This document shows positions 52,189-60,041 of a DNA stretch of 64,000 nt, piece after piece. Below the pieces are notes generated by a model. It did no database searches, was not told the origin of the DNA, and saw only the letters and a list, made by a program, of their open reading frames with translations. The stretch comes from Bradyrhizobium hereditatis (GTDB lineage Bacteria; Pseudomonadota; Alphaproteobacteria; Rhizobiales; Xanthobacteraceae). Each line of letters opens with the position of its first letter. The stretch's first letter is position 1. Made by a program: the position numbers and the translations under genes. The DNA lies in assembly GCF_020329435.1 (NCBI RefSeq), contig NZ_JAGKJK010000009.1, forward strand, positions 62,001 through 126,000, in the 5' to 3' direction.

Positions 52189-52250
52189 TTTTGCAACTTG
52201 TTGCAAAAAGAAAAACTCCGAGCTACATTCTTTTGCAACTTGTTGCAAAA
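52189..52250. promoter_or_regulatory. Two identical 20-bp palindromic operators
   Basis: TTTTGCAACTTGTTGCAAAA at 52189-52208 and again at 52231-52250. Each is a perfect inverted repeat with a 2-bp centre. The 42-bp start-to-start distance is four helical turns, so two dimers would sit on the same face. They lie upstream of the reductase operon (52387) and 180 bp after tetR. Two copies without spacers of a regular series exclude a CRISPR. Confidence 0.8.
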
Positions 52251-52263
52251 CGGAGGATGGGCC

Positions 52264-52356
52264 GTGAGCTATCCCGTATTGTTGTGGCCGCTTGAACCCG
52301 GCTTCACCACGCTCCGTGACCGAGGCTCTATGCACGTCGGATTACCAACCAACTAA
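52264..52356 (+). CDS. Possible 30-aa leader peptide
   Basis: GTG at 52264 with CGGAGG 6-12 nt upstream encodes 30 residues ending 'HVGLPTN'. It starts directly after the second palindrome and ends 30 bp before the reductase start. It may be a leader peptide or chance; no homology was recognised. Confidence 0.25.
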   Translation: MSYPVLLWPLEPGFTTLRDRGSMHVGLPTN

Positions 52357-52386
52357 GCGACAAAATCGGCAGCGGAGGATTGCATC

Positions 52387-53259
52387 ATGTTCAACGACGG
52401 GCTTCTCACAGGCCGCAATATTCTGGTGACCGGCGGTGGCACCGGGCTCGGCAAGGCCATGGCAACGAAATTTCTCAGCCTCGGCGCAGAGATTCACATT
52501 TGCGGACGCCGCAAAGGCGTTTGCGAGGAGACCGCCGCCGAGTTGATGAAACTTTATGGCGGTAAGGTCACCGCACACGCCGTGGACATTCGCGACGCCG
52601 CGGCGGTCGACGCGATGGTCGAGTCCGCTTTCAAGGACCGTCCCCTCACGGATCTCATCAACAACGCGGCTGGCAATTTCATTTCCCGCACGCAGGATCT
52701 CTCGCCGCGCGGGTTCGATGCCATCGCCAATATCGTGATGCACGGCACGTTCTACGTGACCCACGCTGTCGGCAAACGCTGGATCGCCGGCGGACATCGC
52801 GGCAACGTTGTCTCCATTACCGTGACATGGATACGTAATGGCGGCCCGTACGTGGTGCCGTCGACCATGAGCAAATCCGCGATTCACGCCATGACCATGT
52901 CGCTGGCCACGGAATGGGGTAGGTACGGCATCCGCCTCAACACCATCGCGCCGGGAGAAATTCCGACCGAAGGCATGAGCAAGCGCATCAAGCCGGGCGA
53001 CGAGGCCGGTGCGAGGACCGTCGCCGCGAATCCGATGGGCCGCCTTGGGGAAATGAGCGAGTTGCAAAATCTCGCGACGTTTCTGATCTCCGGCGGGTGC
53101 GACTGGATCAACGGCGAGACCATCGTGATGGACGGTGCCCAGGCGCTGGCGATGGGCGGCAACTTCTACGAAATGCGCGACTGGAAGGATTCAGATTGGG
53201 CCGCAGCGCGCGACGCCATCATGGCTCAGAACGAGAAGGACAAGGCGAAGCGTGGTTAG
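52387..53259 (+). CDS. SDR oxidoreductase, 2,4-dienoyl-CoA reductase (DECR)-like
   Basis: A 290-aa SDR. 'GRNILVTGGGTGLGKAMATKFLSLGAEIHICGRRK', 'INNAAGNFISRTQDLSPRGFDAI', active-site region 'VVPSTMSKSAIHAM' where S-TMS-K replaces YxxxK, and 'LNTIAPGEIPTEGMSKR'. A Ser four residues before the Lys, instead of Tyr, is the known arrangement of animal DECR. This supports an NADPH 2,4-dienoyl- or enoyl-CoA reductase role. It begins the operon downstream of the paired palindromes. Confidence 0.9.
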   Translation: MFNDGLLTGRNILVTGGGTGLGKAMATKFLSLGAEIHICGRRKGVCEETAAELMKLYGGKVTAHAVDIRDAAAVDAMVESAFKDRPLTDLINNAAGNFISRTQDLSPRGFDAIANIVMHGTFYVTHAVGKRWIAGGHRGNVVSITVTWIRNGGPYVVPSTMSKSAIHAMTMSLATEWGRYGIRLNTIAPGEIPTEGMSKRIKPGDEAGARTVAANPMGRLGEMSELQNLATFLISGGCDWINGETIVMDGAQALAMGGNFYEMRDWKDSDWAAARDAIMAQNEKDKAKRG

Positions 53260-53354
53260 CGGTCGAACTGGCCGCTAAGCGCGCCATCAATCAGGGAACA
53301 CGGCTTGCCGCGTCTGAGCACGCTATCGGCAATTCCAAAGGCGAGGAAACCACA

Positions 53355-53783
53355 ATGACTGGACTGCTCCATCTTCATCCAGCCGCCGCAGCATCTTTGG
53401 AGAAGTGGCACGCTATGATCGCAAGGAAAGATCTTGGCGACCTTTCCTCGATCACTCATCCGGAAGTGATCTTCCGCTTCCCGATCGCATTCAATTCCTA
53501 CCACAGCGTCGAAGCGTTGGTTCTGGTCATGAGCAACGCGGTTCAGATTTTCGAGCATTTCAACTACCATCGTCAGGCCGCGACTGCCGATGGCCAGAAT
53601 GTCGTTCTCGAATTCAGTGCCAAGGTTGGCGGCAAGATGGCCAAGGGAATCGATTTCATTCGCTTTGACGACGACGGCAAGATCGTCGAGTTCGAAGTGA
53701 TGATGCGGCCGCTCAATGCCGCGCAGGCGCTTGCCACCGAAATGGCGAAGCGCGTCTCCGGCGCGCTCCCTTCGTTCAAGTGA
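53355..53783 (+). CDS. NTF2-like (SnoaL-type) protein
   Basis: A 142-aa small cone-shaped fold protein. 'LEKWHAMIARKDLGDLSSITHPEVIFRFPIAFNSYHSVEALVLVM' and 'GQNVVLEFSAKVGGKMAKGIDFIRFDDDGKIVEFEVMMRPLNA' are typical of the SnoaL/NTF2 superfamily ('F.. DGKI.E..V..RP'). Members include isomerases, hydratases and ligand-binding proteins, so no reaction is assigned. The ATG at 53355 is preceded by GAGGAAACCACA. It lies between the DECR-like and quinone-reductase genes and is likely co-transcribed. Confidence 0.85.
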   Translation: MTGLLHLHPAAAASLEKWHAMIARKDLGDLSSITHPEVIFRFPIAFNSYHSVEALVLVMSNAVQIFEHFNYHRQAATADGQNVVLEFSAKVGGKMAKGIDFIRFDDDGKIVEFEVMMRPLNAAQALATEMAKRVSGALPSFK

Positions 53784-53794
53784 GGTGAAATGAG

Positions 53795-54514
53795 ATGCGT
53801 GTTCATCTGGTCCATGCGCACCCTGAGCCGAACTCTTTTGTGAGCGCGATGCGCGATGTCGTGATCGACGAACTGAAGGCCGCGGGTGCGATTGTCACCA
53901 TTTGCGATCTCTATCACAACGGTTTCAATCCTGTTCTCTCCGGGAACGATTTCACTTCAAGAAGCCGACCCGATTACTTGGTGTACACGCTCGAACAACG
54001 GCACGGCTACACTACTTCGACGCTGGCTTCCGATGTTGCTCGCGAAGTAGAGAATGTAATGTCGGCGGACCTCATCGTCTTCACTTTTCCAGTATTCTGG
54101 TTCAGCGTTCCGGCAATTCTTAAAGGCTGGATCGACCGTATCTTGCTGTGCGGCCTGATGCATAGCGGCAACCGGGGGTTTTACGATCTGGGTGGTCTCA
54201 GGGGTAAGAGAACATTTACTGCAATGGCTCTCGGCGGGCGCCGAAATATGTTCGGACCAGGCGCCCTCCACGGAGAGCTTGAGACTGGGATGATGCGCCA
54301 TTTCTTTCAGGGGACGTTGGGCTATGTCGGACTAACCGTGCACAAGCCATTTGTCGCCTATCATGTTCCATATATCACGGACCACGAGAGGCAGACACAG
54401 CTGCAGGAGCTGCGGGTCTATTTGCGTGAACTCGACCGCCAACCCATCCTCAAGTTTCCTGAGCTCAGAGATTTCGACGATGTGCTTACGCCAAAGCGCG
54501 ACCGTGCTCGTTAG
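53795..54514 (+). CDS. NAD(P)H quinone oxidoreductase, flavodoxin-like
   Basis: A 239-aa FMN/FAD flavodoxin-fold protein of the NQO1/MdaB/KefF group. 'MRVHLVHAHPEPNSFVSAMRDVVIDELKAAGA', 'SADLIVFTFPVFWFSVPAILKGWIDRIL' and 'ALGGRRNMFGPGALHGELE'. It performs two-electron reduction of quinones, which protects against redox cycling. It follows the NTF2-like gene by 11 bp, so it is in the same operon. Together with the PadR gene downstream this suggests a phenolic or quinone stress module. Confidence 0.92.
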   Translation: MRVHLVHAHPEPNSFVSAMRDVVIDELKAAGAIVTICDLYHNGFNPVLSGNDFTSRSRPDYLVYTLEQRHGYTTSTLASDVAREVENVMSADLIVFTFPVFWFSVPAILKGWIDRILLCGLMHSGNRGFYDLGGLRGKRTFTAMALGGRRNMFGPGALHGELETGMMRHFFQGTLGYVGLTVHKPFVAYHVPYITDHERQTQLQELRVYLRELDRQPILKFPELRDFDDVLTPKRDRAR

Positions 54515-54610
54515 AAGCCAATGGCGGCCGAGAGGTTCGGCCACTTCGCCGTTGAGTTCGTCCATAGCTGATGCGACAAGCTCTACTGCCATGTTGAGAA
54601 TCGTTCGCCG

Positions 54611-55141
54611 ATGTCGTTGCCCCACGCATTGTTGACCGCATTGATCGAACGACCCTGTTCCGGATCCGAACTGGCCGAACGCTTCGACCGTTCCATCGGC
54701 TATTTTTGGCAGGCGACTCATCAGCAGATTTACCGGGAGCTTGCCCGTCTCGAAGCTGCCGGCTTCGTTCAAGGCTCTCTCGTCGACGGCGCGCGAGGCG
54801 GCAAGAAGACTTATCTTGTGCTGCCCGCCGGACTCAAGGAGCTGCGACGTTGGCTTACGGAGACGCAGGCCCCGTCTCCGATTCGCGATGAGCTGATGGT
54901 TCGCCTTCGGGCGGAAGCCGTCATCGGTCCCACACGCCTCATTGAAAAGCTGGAGAGACTTGCCGGGCTACACCGGGAAAAGCTCAAGGTCTACCGGGAA
55001 ATTGAGGCCAGGGATTTCTCGCAAAAGAGAATGACGCGGGATGAAAAGCTTCGTTGGCTCGTGCTTAAGGCCGGAATCGACTTCGAGACCCAGCGTATCG
55101 CCGTTTGCAAGGAGGCAATTGCAATCCTGAAAGCATCCTGA
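54611..55141 (+). CDS. PadR-family transcriptional regulator
   Basis: A 176-aa winged-helix regulator. N-terminal PadR domain 'ALLTALIERPCSGSELAERFDRSIGYFWQATHQQIYRELARLEAAGFVQGS' and 'KKTYLVLPAGLKELRRWL', followed by a C-terminal helical dimerisation domain ('RLIEKLERLAGLHREKLKVYREIEARDF'). PadR proteins often respond to phenolic acids and control detoxification enzymes; the preceding quinone reductase fits that. It begins 97 bp after the quinone-reductase gene. Confidence 0.92.
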   Translation: MSLPHALLTALIERPCSGSELAERFDRSIGYFWQATHQQIYRELARLEAAGFVQGSLVDGARGGKKTYLVLPAGLKELRRWLTETQAPSPIRDELMVRLRAEAVIGPTRLIEKLERLAGLHREKLKVYREIEARDFSQKRMTRDEKLRWLVLKAGIDFETQRIAVCKEAIAILKAS

Positions 55142-55305
55142 GCTGCTGATTCAGCCCCTTAATGAAGATCCAGCCCCTTATGAAGAGGAGGCGGATAATG
55201 TCAGGCTGCCAGCCTTGGGCGAAGGGTATCCAGCGCGGCTCGACGACCTAATCCCGCGGCGGAGGGCAGCTTGCCAGCCTGAAACGTATAAGGAGGACGG
55301 GGACC

Positions 55306-55347
55306 ATGCCTTCTCTTATCCCTAAGCTGCCGCCGGCATGGCCCTAG
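55306..55347 (+). other. 13-codon frame with a strong ribosome-binding site
   Basis: ATAAGGAGGACGGGGACC precedes ATG at 55306; the frame 'MPSLIPKLPPAWP' stops at 55347. It may be the 5' stub of a lost gene or chance. The surrounding 55142-55397 holds nothing else recognisable. Confidence 0.25.
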
Positions 55348-55397
55348 CCCAAGGGAGTAATGGGTTCAAGCTTCGCCAAATAGATCGACTAGCCATT

Positions 55398-55865
55398 TCA
55401 CAAGCCACTCATGATCATTTTCCCGACTGCCCACTCGCTCGCGAAGTAGCTGCTGTATTTGGGCAAGCTATCGGCCATGTCCAGCACACGGCGGTGATAG
55501 AATATATCCATCCGAACCGGCGGCAGCCGGGTCTCGGGCTCGAACTTGAAATTGCTGGCCGGGATGAACATCACCTTGAACGGCCCGACGCCCGCAACCT
55601 CCACAACGGGCTTGCCGCAAGTCAGGCAAACCCCGCGATTGAAGTTCGGCGGCGGACGGTATTTCCTGAATGAGATATTGCCGGCGTTGTTCAGGACGAC
55701 ATCCTTGGCGCGAACGGCGACCACATCAGCGAACGGTTTGCTGTTGAACGCCTGGCAGATCAGGCAGTGGCACCGGAACCTGGCTTTCGGCGAGGTATGC
55801 ACCTCGAACGAGCAGGCGCCGCATTCGCATGAGCCGCGGAGCGGCAACGATGTGTCGGTGGTCAT
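55398..55865 (-). CDS. GFA-family (glutathione-dependent formaldehyde-activating-like) zinc protein
   Basis: A 155-aa Mss4-fold protein. The ATG at 55865 follows CAGGAG. Zinc-ligand motifs: 'RGSCECGACSFEVH', 'FRCHCLICQAF' and 'RGVCLTCGKPVVEVAG', the full GFA pattern of CxC..CxxC plus a distal CxxC. The family is named after a glutathione/formaldehyde adduct enzyme, but most members are of unknown function. It lies 41 bp downstream of the aldehyde-dehydrogenase relic on the same strand, so it was once in an operon with it. Confidence 0.88.
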   Translation of the reverse strand: MTTDTSLPLRGSCECGACSFEVHTSPKARFRCHCLICQAFNSKPFADVVAVRAKDVVLNNAGNISFRKYRPPPNFNRGVCLTCGKPVVEVAGVGPFKVMFIPASNFKFEPETRLPPVRMDIFYHRRVLDMADSLPKYSSYFASEWAVGKMIMSGL

Positions 55866-55906
55866 GTGCTGATACTCCTGAGCTTGATTTGATGACGGCG
55901 TGCTGG

Positions 55907-56542
55907 TCACCGGAGCATCATGTTGAGGATGGTATCAATCGGCTGTCTGAAGGGCGCGCGCAGAAGATTGGAGAGGTTCCAGCGACCCTGCTCATAGATC
56001 CCCTTGGCATGGCTGAGGGTACGGAAGCCCTCGACCCCATGGTAAGCGCCCATGCCGCTGGGCCCGACGCCGCCGAACGGCAAGTCATCCTGGGCGATGT
56101 GCATGATCGTCCCATTGATCGTGACGTTGCCTGAGGTTGTTCGGCTCAGCACCCTGCGTCGGTCTTCATCATCGGCACCGAAATAATAGAGCGCGAGCGG
56201 CCGAGGCCGGGCGTTCACATAGGCAATCGCATCGCCGATGTCGCGGTAGGGAAAGATCGGCAGGACCGGGCCGAAGATCTCCTCATGAGCGATGCGCATC
56301 TCGTCTGTGACGCCGAGGACGACCGTTGGCGCCAGCGTGTTGGGGCGCAGAGACGCCTCACCGGGCCGGTTGCCGACCTCGATGATCCGCGCTCCCTTGG
56401 AGCGAGCATCCTCGATCAGGCCCTGGAGCCGGGCATGGTGCCGCTCGTTTATGATTGAGGTGTAGTGTTCACTCGTCGGCCCGTCCGCATAGAAGGACGC
56501 CGCCTTCCGGTCATACGCCTTCACGAACGAGTCAATGTCGCT
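55907..56542 (-). pseudogene. C-terminal relic of a coniferyl-aldehyde-dehydrogenase-like gene
   Basis: The last 211 or so residues of an aldehyde dehydrogenase: 'SFVKAYDRKAASFYADGP', 'RPNTLAPTVVLGVTDEMRIAHEEIFGPVLPIFPYRD', 'SGNVTINGTIMHIAQDDLPFGGVGPSGMGAYHG' and the tail 'RAPFRQPIDTILNMMLR'. These match coniferyl aldehyde dehydrogenases (CalB). The NAD-binding half and the catalytic Cys (GQxC) are missing; upstream the frame reads into DNA that encodes a TetR C-terminus on the other strand. It should be inactive. Confidence 0.85.
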
Positions 56543-56545
56543 TAG

Positions 56546-56686
56546 GCGGCAGCCGGCTGGGGGCTCGTCCACGGCATGACCATGCTTGCGATCGATGGGC
56601 TCTTGGTGCCCGAGAAGGTGGGATCGGCCCCCTTGGATGCGGCCTTGAGCACGCTGGTGGAAGGGCTGGGGACCCCAGCAAAATGA
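56546..56686 (+). pseudogene. C-terminal relic of a TetR-family regulator
   Basis: The plus frame from 56546 to the TGA at 56684-56686 reads 'AAAGWGLVHGMTMLAIDGLL' followed by 'LDAALSTLVEGLGTPAK', the WHG-type TetR C-terminal pattern (W-x-x-V-H-G-x-x-x-L-x-x-D-G). No DNA-binding part is present; an in-frame stop precedes it. It abuts the 5' end of the aldehyde-dehydrogenase relic, so a deletion has fused the remains of two opposed genes. Confidence 0.65.
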
Positions 56687-56759
56687 CACTAGCTGCGCAT
56701 GCAATAATATTCGCTCGTGGCCACACCGCGGAGGTACAGTTTCGGAGACACCGGCATCT

Positions 56760-57446
56760 TCAGTGCTGAAGATCGAGGCTAGCCAGCTTCTTGCGATCGA
56801 GCAGCACGATCTGGCGCTGGGTGTTGCCGATAAAGCCGAGAACGCCGATATCATGCAAACGCGACAACGCGCGTGACACCGTTTCCAGCGTGAGTCCGAG
56901 ATAGTCGGCGATATCGCGCCGACACATCGGCAGTGCGAGAATGCCAGCTGCCGTCGATCGCTTGTCCATCTCGATCAGGAAGGCCGCGACACGCTCGAGC
57001 GACGTCTTGCGTCCGAGGAGCAACATATGGTCTTCGGCGTGCCGGAGGTTCTTGGTCGTCATGCTGAGGAGATTGCGGGCCACCATCACATCGCTCTCGG
57101 CAACGCGCTCGAGGCTGCATCGCTTCATCAGCCGGACGGTGGTGTCGACGATCGCCTCGGCGGTGAAGCGATGGTCGGTGCCGATCTCAAGTCCGAAAAT
57201 ATCGCCGGCAAGATGAAAGGCTCCGATCTGACGACGGCCGTCGGAGAGCAGCTTGTAGCTTCGTACCGCGCCGGTTACGACTTGATACACATAGTCGGCC
57301 GGTTCCTTTTCGCCGAAAATTTCGCATCCCTTCTTGTAGCTGAATTCATTCAAACTGACTCTGGTAAGCGAGCCGTCTTCGGGACAGTTCACTCCGAGAA
57401 TGCCTGGAAACTCAACTGCGCTGGGGGTGCTTGTGTGGACAAACAT
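56760..57446 (-). CDS. FixK-like Crp/Fnr-family regulator
   Basis: A 228-aa regulator. Cyclic-nucleotide-binding-like sensor domain (about 30-150, 'VVTGAVRSYKLLSDGRRQIGAFHLAGDIFGLEIG'), long dimer helix, and C-terminal HTH 'LPMCRRDIADYLGLTLETVSRALSRLHDIGVL'. The recognition helix ETVSRALS matches the FNR/FixK type. The N-terminal Cys cluster needed for an FNR 4Fe-4S centre is absent, so it is FixK-like and not itself an oxygen sensor. The ATG at 57446 has AAGGAG. Two perfect FixK/FNR boxes lie upstream of the two operons that follow, making them likely targets. Confidence 0.93.
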   Translation of the reverse strand: MFVHTSTPSAVEFPGILGVNCPEDGSLTRVSLNEFSYKKGCEIFGEKEPADYVYQVVTGAVRSYKLLSDGRRQIGAFHLAGDIFGLEIGTDHRFTAEAIVDTTVRLMKRCSLERVAESDVMVARNLLSMTTKNLRHAEDHMLLLGRKTSLERVAAFLIEMDKRSTAAGILALPMCRRDIADYLGLTLETVSRALSRLHDIGVLGFIGNTQRQIVLLDRKKLASLDLQH

Positions 57447-57887
57447 GGACCATCTCCTTACTCGAACGATAACTCGTTTGGGCGGTGGCCTTCGAAATTC
57501 GCAACTCCGAAACGTAGCGCAGCTGTCGCATTCCTGGAATGGTCATTCACGACGCAAGCCATTTCTCTTCATCGACGATGGGCGATCCACCGTCCCAAGG
57601 ACAGGTGAGGGATACGTCAATATGGTTGCCATGATAGGGTATAGGCAGTTGCAATGGTTTCCGCCATATCCTGACCAGTGCTAGCTTCCGCGGAGGCGTT
57701 TGGCCGTGCGCGCCATGATCAGGATCATTTCGTTTGAGGGATATCTGCGAGATTGCATGGGTCTCTTTCAGGGCCGCTTGCTTCTAAATTTCCTTTGCAT
57801 TGGGGATCATCGTCGATTTTGGGCAGGGCAATCTTATGGATACATCTTTGCTCGGAAGGTGAGGAGCTGCGGTCGCTGCCTCGTACC
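57447..57887. other. Intergenic region, no convincing gene
   Basis: Between the divergent regulator gene and the DUF3302 operon. Frames at 57400-57684 and 57700-57891 (plus) show no domain and no good ribosome-binding site. The region ends with the FixK/FNR box. Confidence 0.45.
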
Positions 57888-57901
57888 TTGATTCAGATCA
57901 A
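57888..57901. promoter_or_regulatory. FixK/FNR box upstream of the DUF3302-HlyD operon
   Basis: TTGAT-TCAG-ATCAA, a perfect match to the FNR/FixK consensus half-sites, 75 bp before the first start at 57976. The identical half-sites recur at 59971. Confidence 0.85.
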
Positions 57902-57975
57902 GCATTGATGGAGCATGGCCAGCACTGTGCGGCCACGGCCGCTGAGTGTTCAGGCGGGTGGAGGAGAGAAGAAAT

Positions 57976-58413
57976 TTGAGCGAACAGATGCATCCGGCAG
58001 CGCCCCATCATCTGCCGTTTTTCATTCCCGGCGCCGACGGGTCGGACACCCTGATGGTGGTTATGGGCATCTTCCTTGTGGCGACCGTCCTTTGGGTCGG
58101 TACCCTGTACTGGAAGCTGCACAGCCTGCCCGAGCGCATGGCGCACAGGACGCACAAGCTGCAGTTCGAGATCGTCGCCGTTCTCGGCCTGATCTCGCTC
58201 TTTACCCACATGCATATCTTCTGGATCGCGGGCCTGTTGCTCGCAATGATCGATCTGCCTGATTTCGGCACGCCGCTACGCAGCATTGCCGGATCGGTCG
58301 AGCGCATCGCCGATGCCGCGCCGGGCGCTCCGGATGTCGAGCCCGAGGTCACGCCAGCTCCGCATTCCAGCGCCAAGCCGACGGCGAAGGAGGAGGTGCA
58401 CAGCCATGCTTGA
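57976..58413 (+). CDS. DUF3302 inner-membrane protein (YiaW-like)
   Basis: A 145-aa membrane protein. I use TTG at 57976 (GAGGAGAGAAGAAAT upstream); ATG at 57988 is the alternative. Two transmembrane helices, 'TLMVVMGIFLVATVLWVGTLYW' and 'FEIVAVLGLISLFTHMHIFWIAGLLLAMI', precede an Ala/Pro-rich cytoplasmic or periplasmic tail ending in His-rich 'EEVHSHA'. In E. coli the DUF3302 protein YiaW is encoded with the HlyD-like YiaV; the same pair occurs here with an 8-bp overlap. Probably a small partner of the adaptor in an envelope export or integrity system. Confidence 0.88.
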   Translation: MSEQMHPAAPHHLPFFIPGADGSDTLMVVMGIFLVATVLWVGTLYWKLHSLPERMAHRTHKLQFEIVAVLGLISLFTHMHIFWIAGLLLAMIDLPDFGTPLRSIAGSVERIADAAPGAPDVEPEVTPAPHSSAKPTAKEEVHSHA

Positions 58414-59638
58414 GCTGATGATCTGCTCGCTCGTGACGATCCTGCCCGATTATCTCTACCGCCGCTATGTGCAGGGCAAGCGGTTCGGCAAGGAGATCAC
58501 CTTTTTCTCGGTCTGGTATGAGCTGAGGTGGGGCATCACGGCCTGCCTGATGCTCACGATCGGGCTGATCACGATGATCTTCTATTACCATCCCTCGACC
58601 ACATCAGCGGCTATCTATTTCCGCACGGTGCCGATTGTTCCTGAAGGTTCAGGTCGCGTCGCCGAGGTCAATGTAGGCTTCAGCCAGGCCGTGAAAAAGG
58701 GCGATGTACTTTTCCGGCTCGACAACTCGAAGCAGCAAGCCGCACTGGAAACCGCCAGGCGCAAGATCGCCGAGGTCGATGCAGCGCTGATCTCGGCGCG
58801 CTCCGACGTCATCAAGGCGGAGGCCCAGATTGGAGAGGCCAAGGCTTCCCTTCAACAGGCCAGGGACGAGCTGGACGTGAAGAGTGAGCTGCAGCGTCGC
58901 AATCCCGGCATCGTGCCACAACGCGACATCGAGAAGCTGCAGGTGGTGGTCGATCAGCGGCAAGCCACTGTAGACGCGGCGAGTGCCGTCAAGGAATCAG
59001 CCGCGTTGCGGGTCTCAACGCTGCTGCCGGCGGAGAAGGCAAGCGCCGAGGCCGCCATGGCAGAGGCGCAGGTCGATCTGGACAAGACCTATGTTCGTGC
59101 GGGTGTCGATGGGCGCGTGGAGCAATTTCTCGTGCGTACCGGCGACGTCGTCAATCAGCTGATGCGGCCCGCCGGCATTTTGATACCGGAGAGCGCCGGT
59201 CGGATCAGCCTTCAGGCTGGCTTCGGCCAGATCGAGGCTCAGGTCATGAAGCCGGGCATGATCGCAGAAGCGACCTGCATCTCGAAGCCGTGGGTGATCA
59301 TTCCGCTCGTGGTAACCGGCGTGCAGGACTATATCGCCGCGGGTCAGTTGCGCTCCGGCGAGCAACTGGTTGATCCGCAAAGTCTCCGGCAGCCGGGGAC
59401 GATCCTTGCGTTCCTCGAACCGCTCTACAAGGGCGGGCTTGAAGGGGTGACTCCCGGCAGTAGCTGTATCGTCAACGCCTATACCAGCAACCACGATCTG
59501 ATCGCCGATCCCAAGACGGGCGCCCTGAAGGGCTTTGCCCTACATGCCGTCGATGCGACCGGACTTGTGCATGCGCTGCTATTGCGCATCCAGGCGTTGC
59601 TACTGCCGATCAAGACGCTGGTGCTGAGCGGGCATTAA
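58406..59638 (+). CDS. HlyD-family membrane fusion protein (YiaV-like)
   Basis: A 410-aa adaptor. The N-terminus has two hydrophobic stretches (residues 1-15 and about 42-62, 'WGITACLMLTIGLITMIFYY'), then lipoyl half 'FRTVPIVPEGSGRVAEVNVGFSQAVKKGDVLFRLDN', a coiled coil (about 105-220) and the second half 'KTYVRAGVDGRVEQFLVRTGDVVNQLM'. No ABC or RND pump gene is adjacent, as also for YiaV in E. coli. The ATG at 58406 overlaps the DUF3302 gene. It would be expressed under low oxygen if the FixK box at 57888 is functional. Confidence 0.9.
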   Translation: MLELMICSLVTILPDYLYRRYVQGKRFGKEITFFSVWYELRWGITACLMLTIGLITMIFYYHPSTTSAAIYFRTVPIVPEGSGRVAEVNVGFSQAVKKGDVLFRLDNSKQQAALETARRKIAEVDAALISARSDVIKAEAQIGEAKASLQQARDELDVKSELQRRNPGIVPQRDIEKLQVVVDQRQATVDAASAVKESAALRVSTLLPAEKASAEAAMAEAQVDLDKTYVRAGVDGRVEQFLVRTGDVVNQLMRPAGILIPESAGRISLQAGFGQIEAQVMKPGMIAEATCISKPWVIIPLVVTGVQDYIAAGQLRSGEQLVDPQSLRQPGTILAFLEPLYKGGLEGVTPGSSCIVNAYTSNHDLIADPKTGALKGFALHAVDATGLVHALLLRIQALLLPIKTLVLSGH

Positions 59639-59703
59639 GGAGAAAGCGACGTACGAGAATGCTGCTTTCGGCATTCCGCGAATGCGTCTTTCTTCAAGCG
59701 TAG

Positions 59704-59956
59704 CCCCGCCGCAATCTAGATGCGTTCTATGCGCTGGGCCGGCGCATCCGCGTCTGCAGCAGCCTCGCCGAGCCCGATGAGATCGAAGGGGAGATCGACC
59801 GCGTGCTGCAAGGGCGGCGGGAAAGAGGCCGCCGCCGAGAAGGAGGCGCGCGAGGCCATCGCACCGAACGTGGCGGCGCACCGGCTGGAAAACCTGATCG
59901 GCGACCGCCCGATCGCCCTTGCAGCGCAGCAGAAGGGAGGGCCGCGCGCGAGCTGA
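59704..59956 (+). pseudogene. Frameshifted C-terminal remnant, possibly a TAXI-type TRAP receptor
   Basis: One frame (from 59704) reads 'RNLDAFYALGRRIRVCSSLA' then 'PDEIEGEIDRVLQ'; the other frame (about 59811-59956) continues 'GGGKEAAAEKEAREAIAPNV' and 'AAHRLENLIGDRPIALAAQQ'. Together they look like the C-terminal tail of a TAXI-family TRAP solute receptor. There is no start codon or upstream domain. The assignment is from pattern memory and tentative; being a gene remnant is more certain. Confidence 0.4.
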
Positions 59957-59970
59957 GCGGAGGGATTCCT

Positions 59971-59984
59971 TTGATCTTTATCAA
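59971..59984. promoter_or_regulatory. FixK/FNR box upstream of the DUF3300-DUF2950 operon
   Basis: TTGAT-CTTT-ATCAA, perfect half-sites, 58 bp before the ATG at 60042. Confidence 0.85.
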
Positions 59985-60041
59985 ATCTCAGACGTACCTG
60001 TGGCCTGAAGCTTCGATCCAACGACAGGAATGGAGGCGACG

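Noticed and set aside
52189..52250. Short CRISPR array
   Set aside because: Only two repeats, each itself a perfect palindrome, located at a promoter; no cas genes. Operators explain it better.
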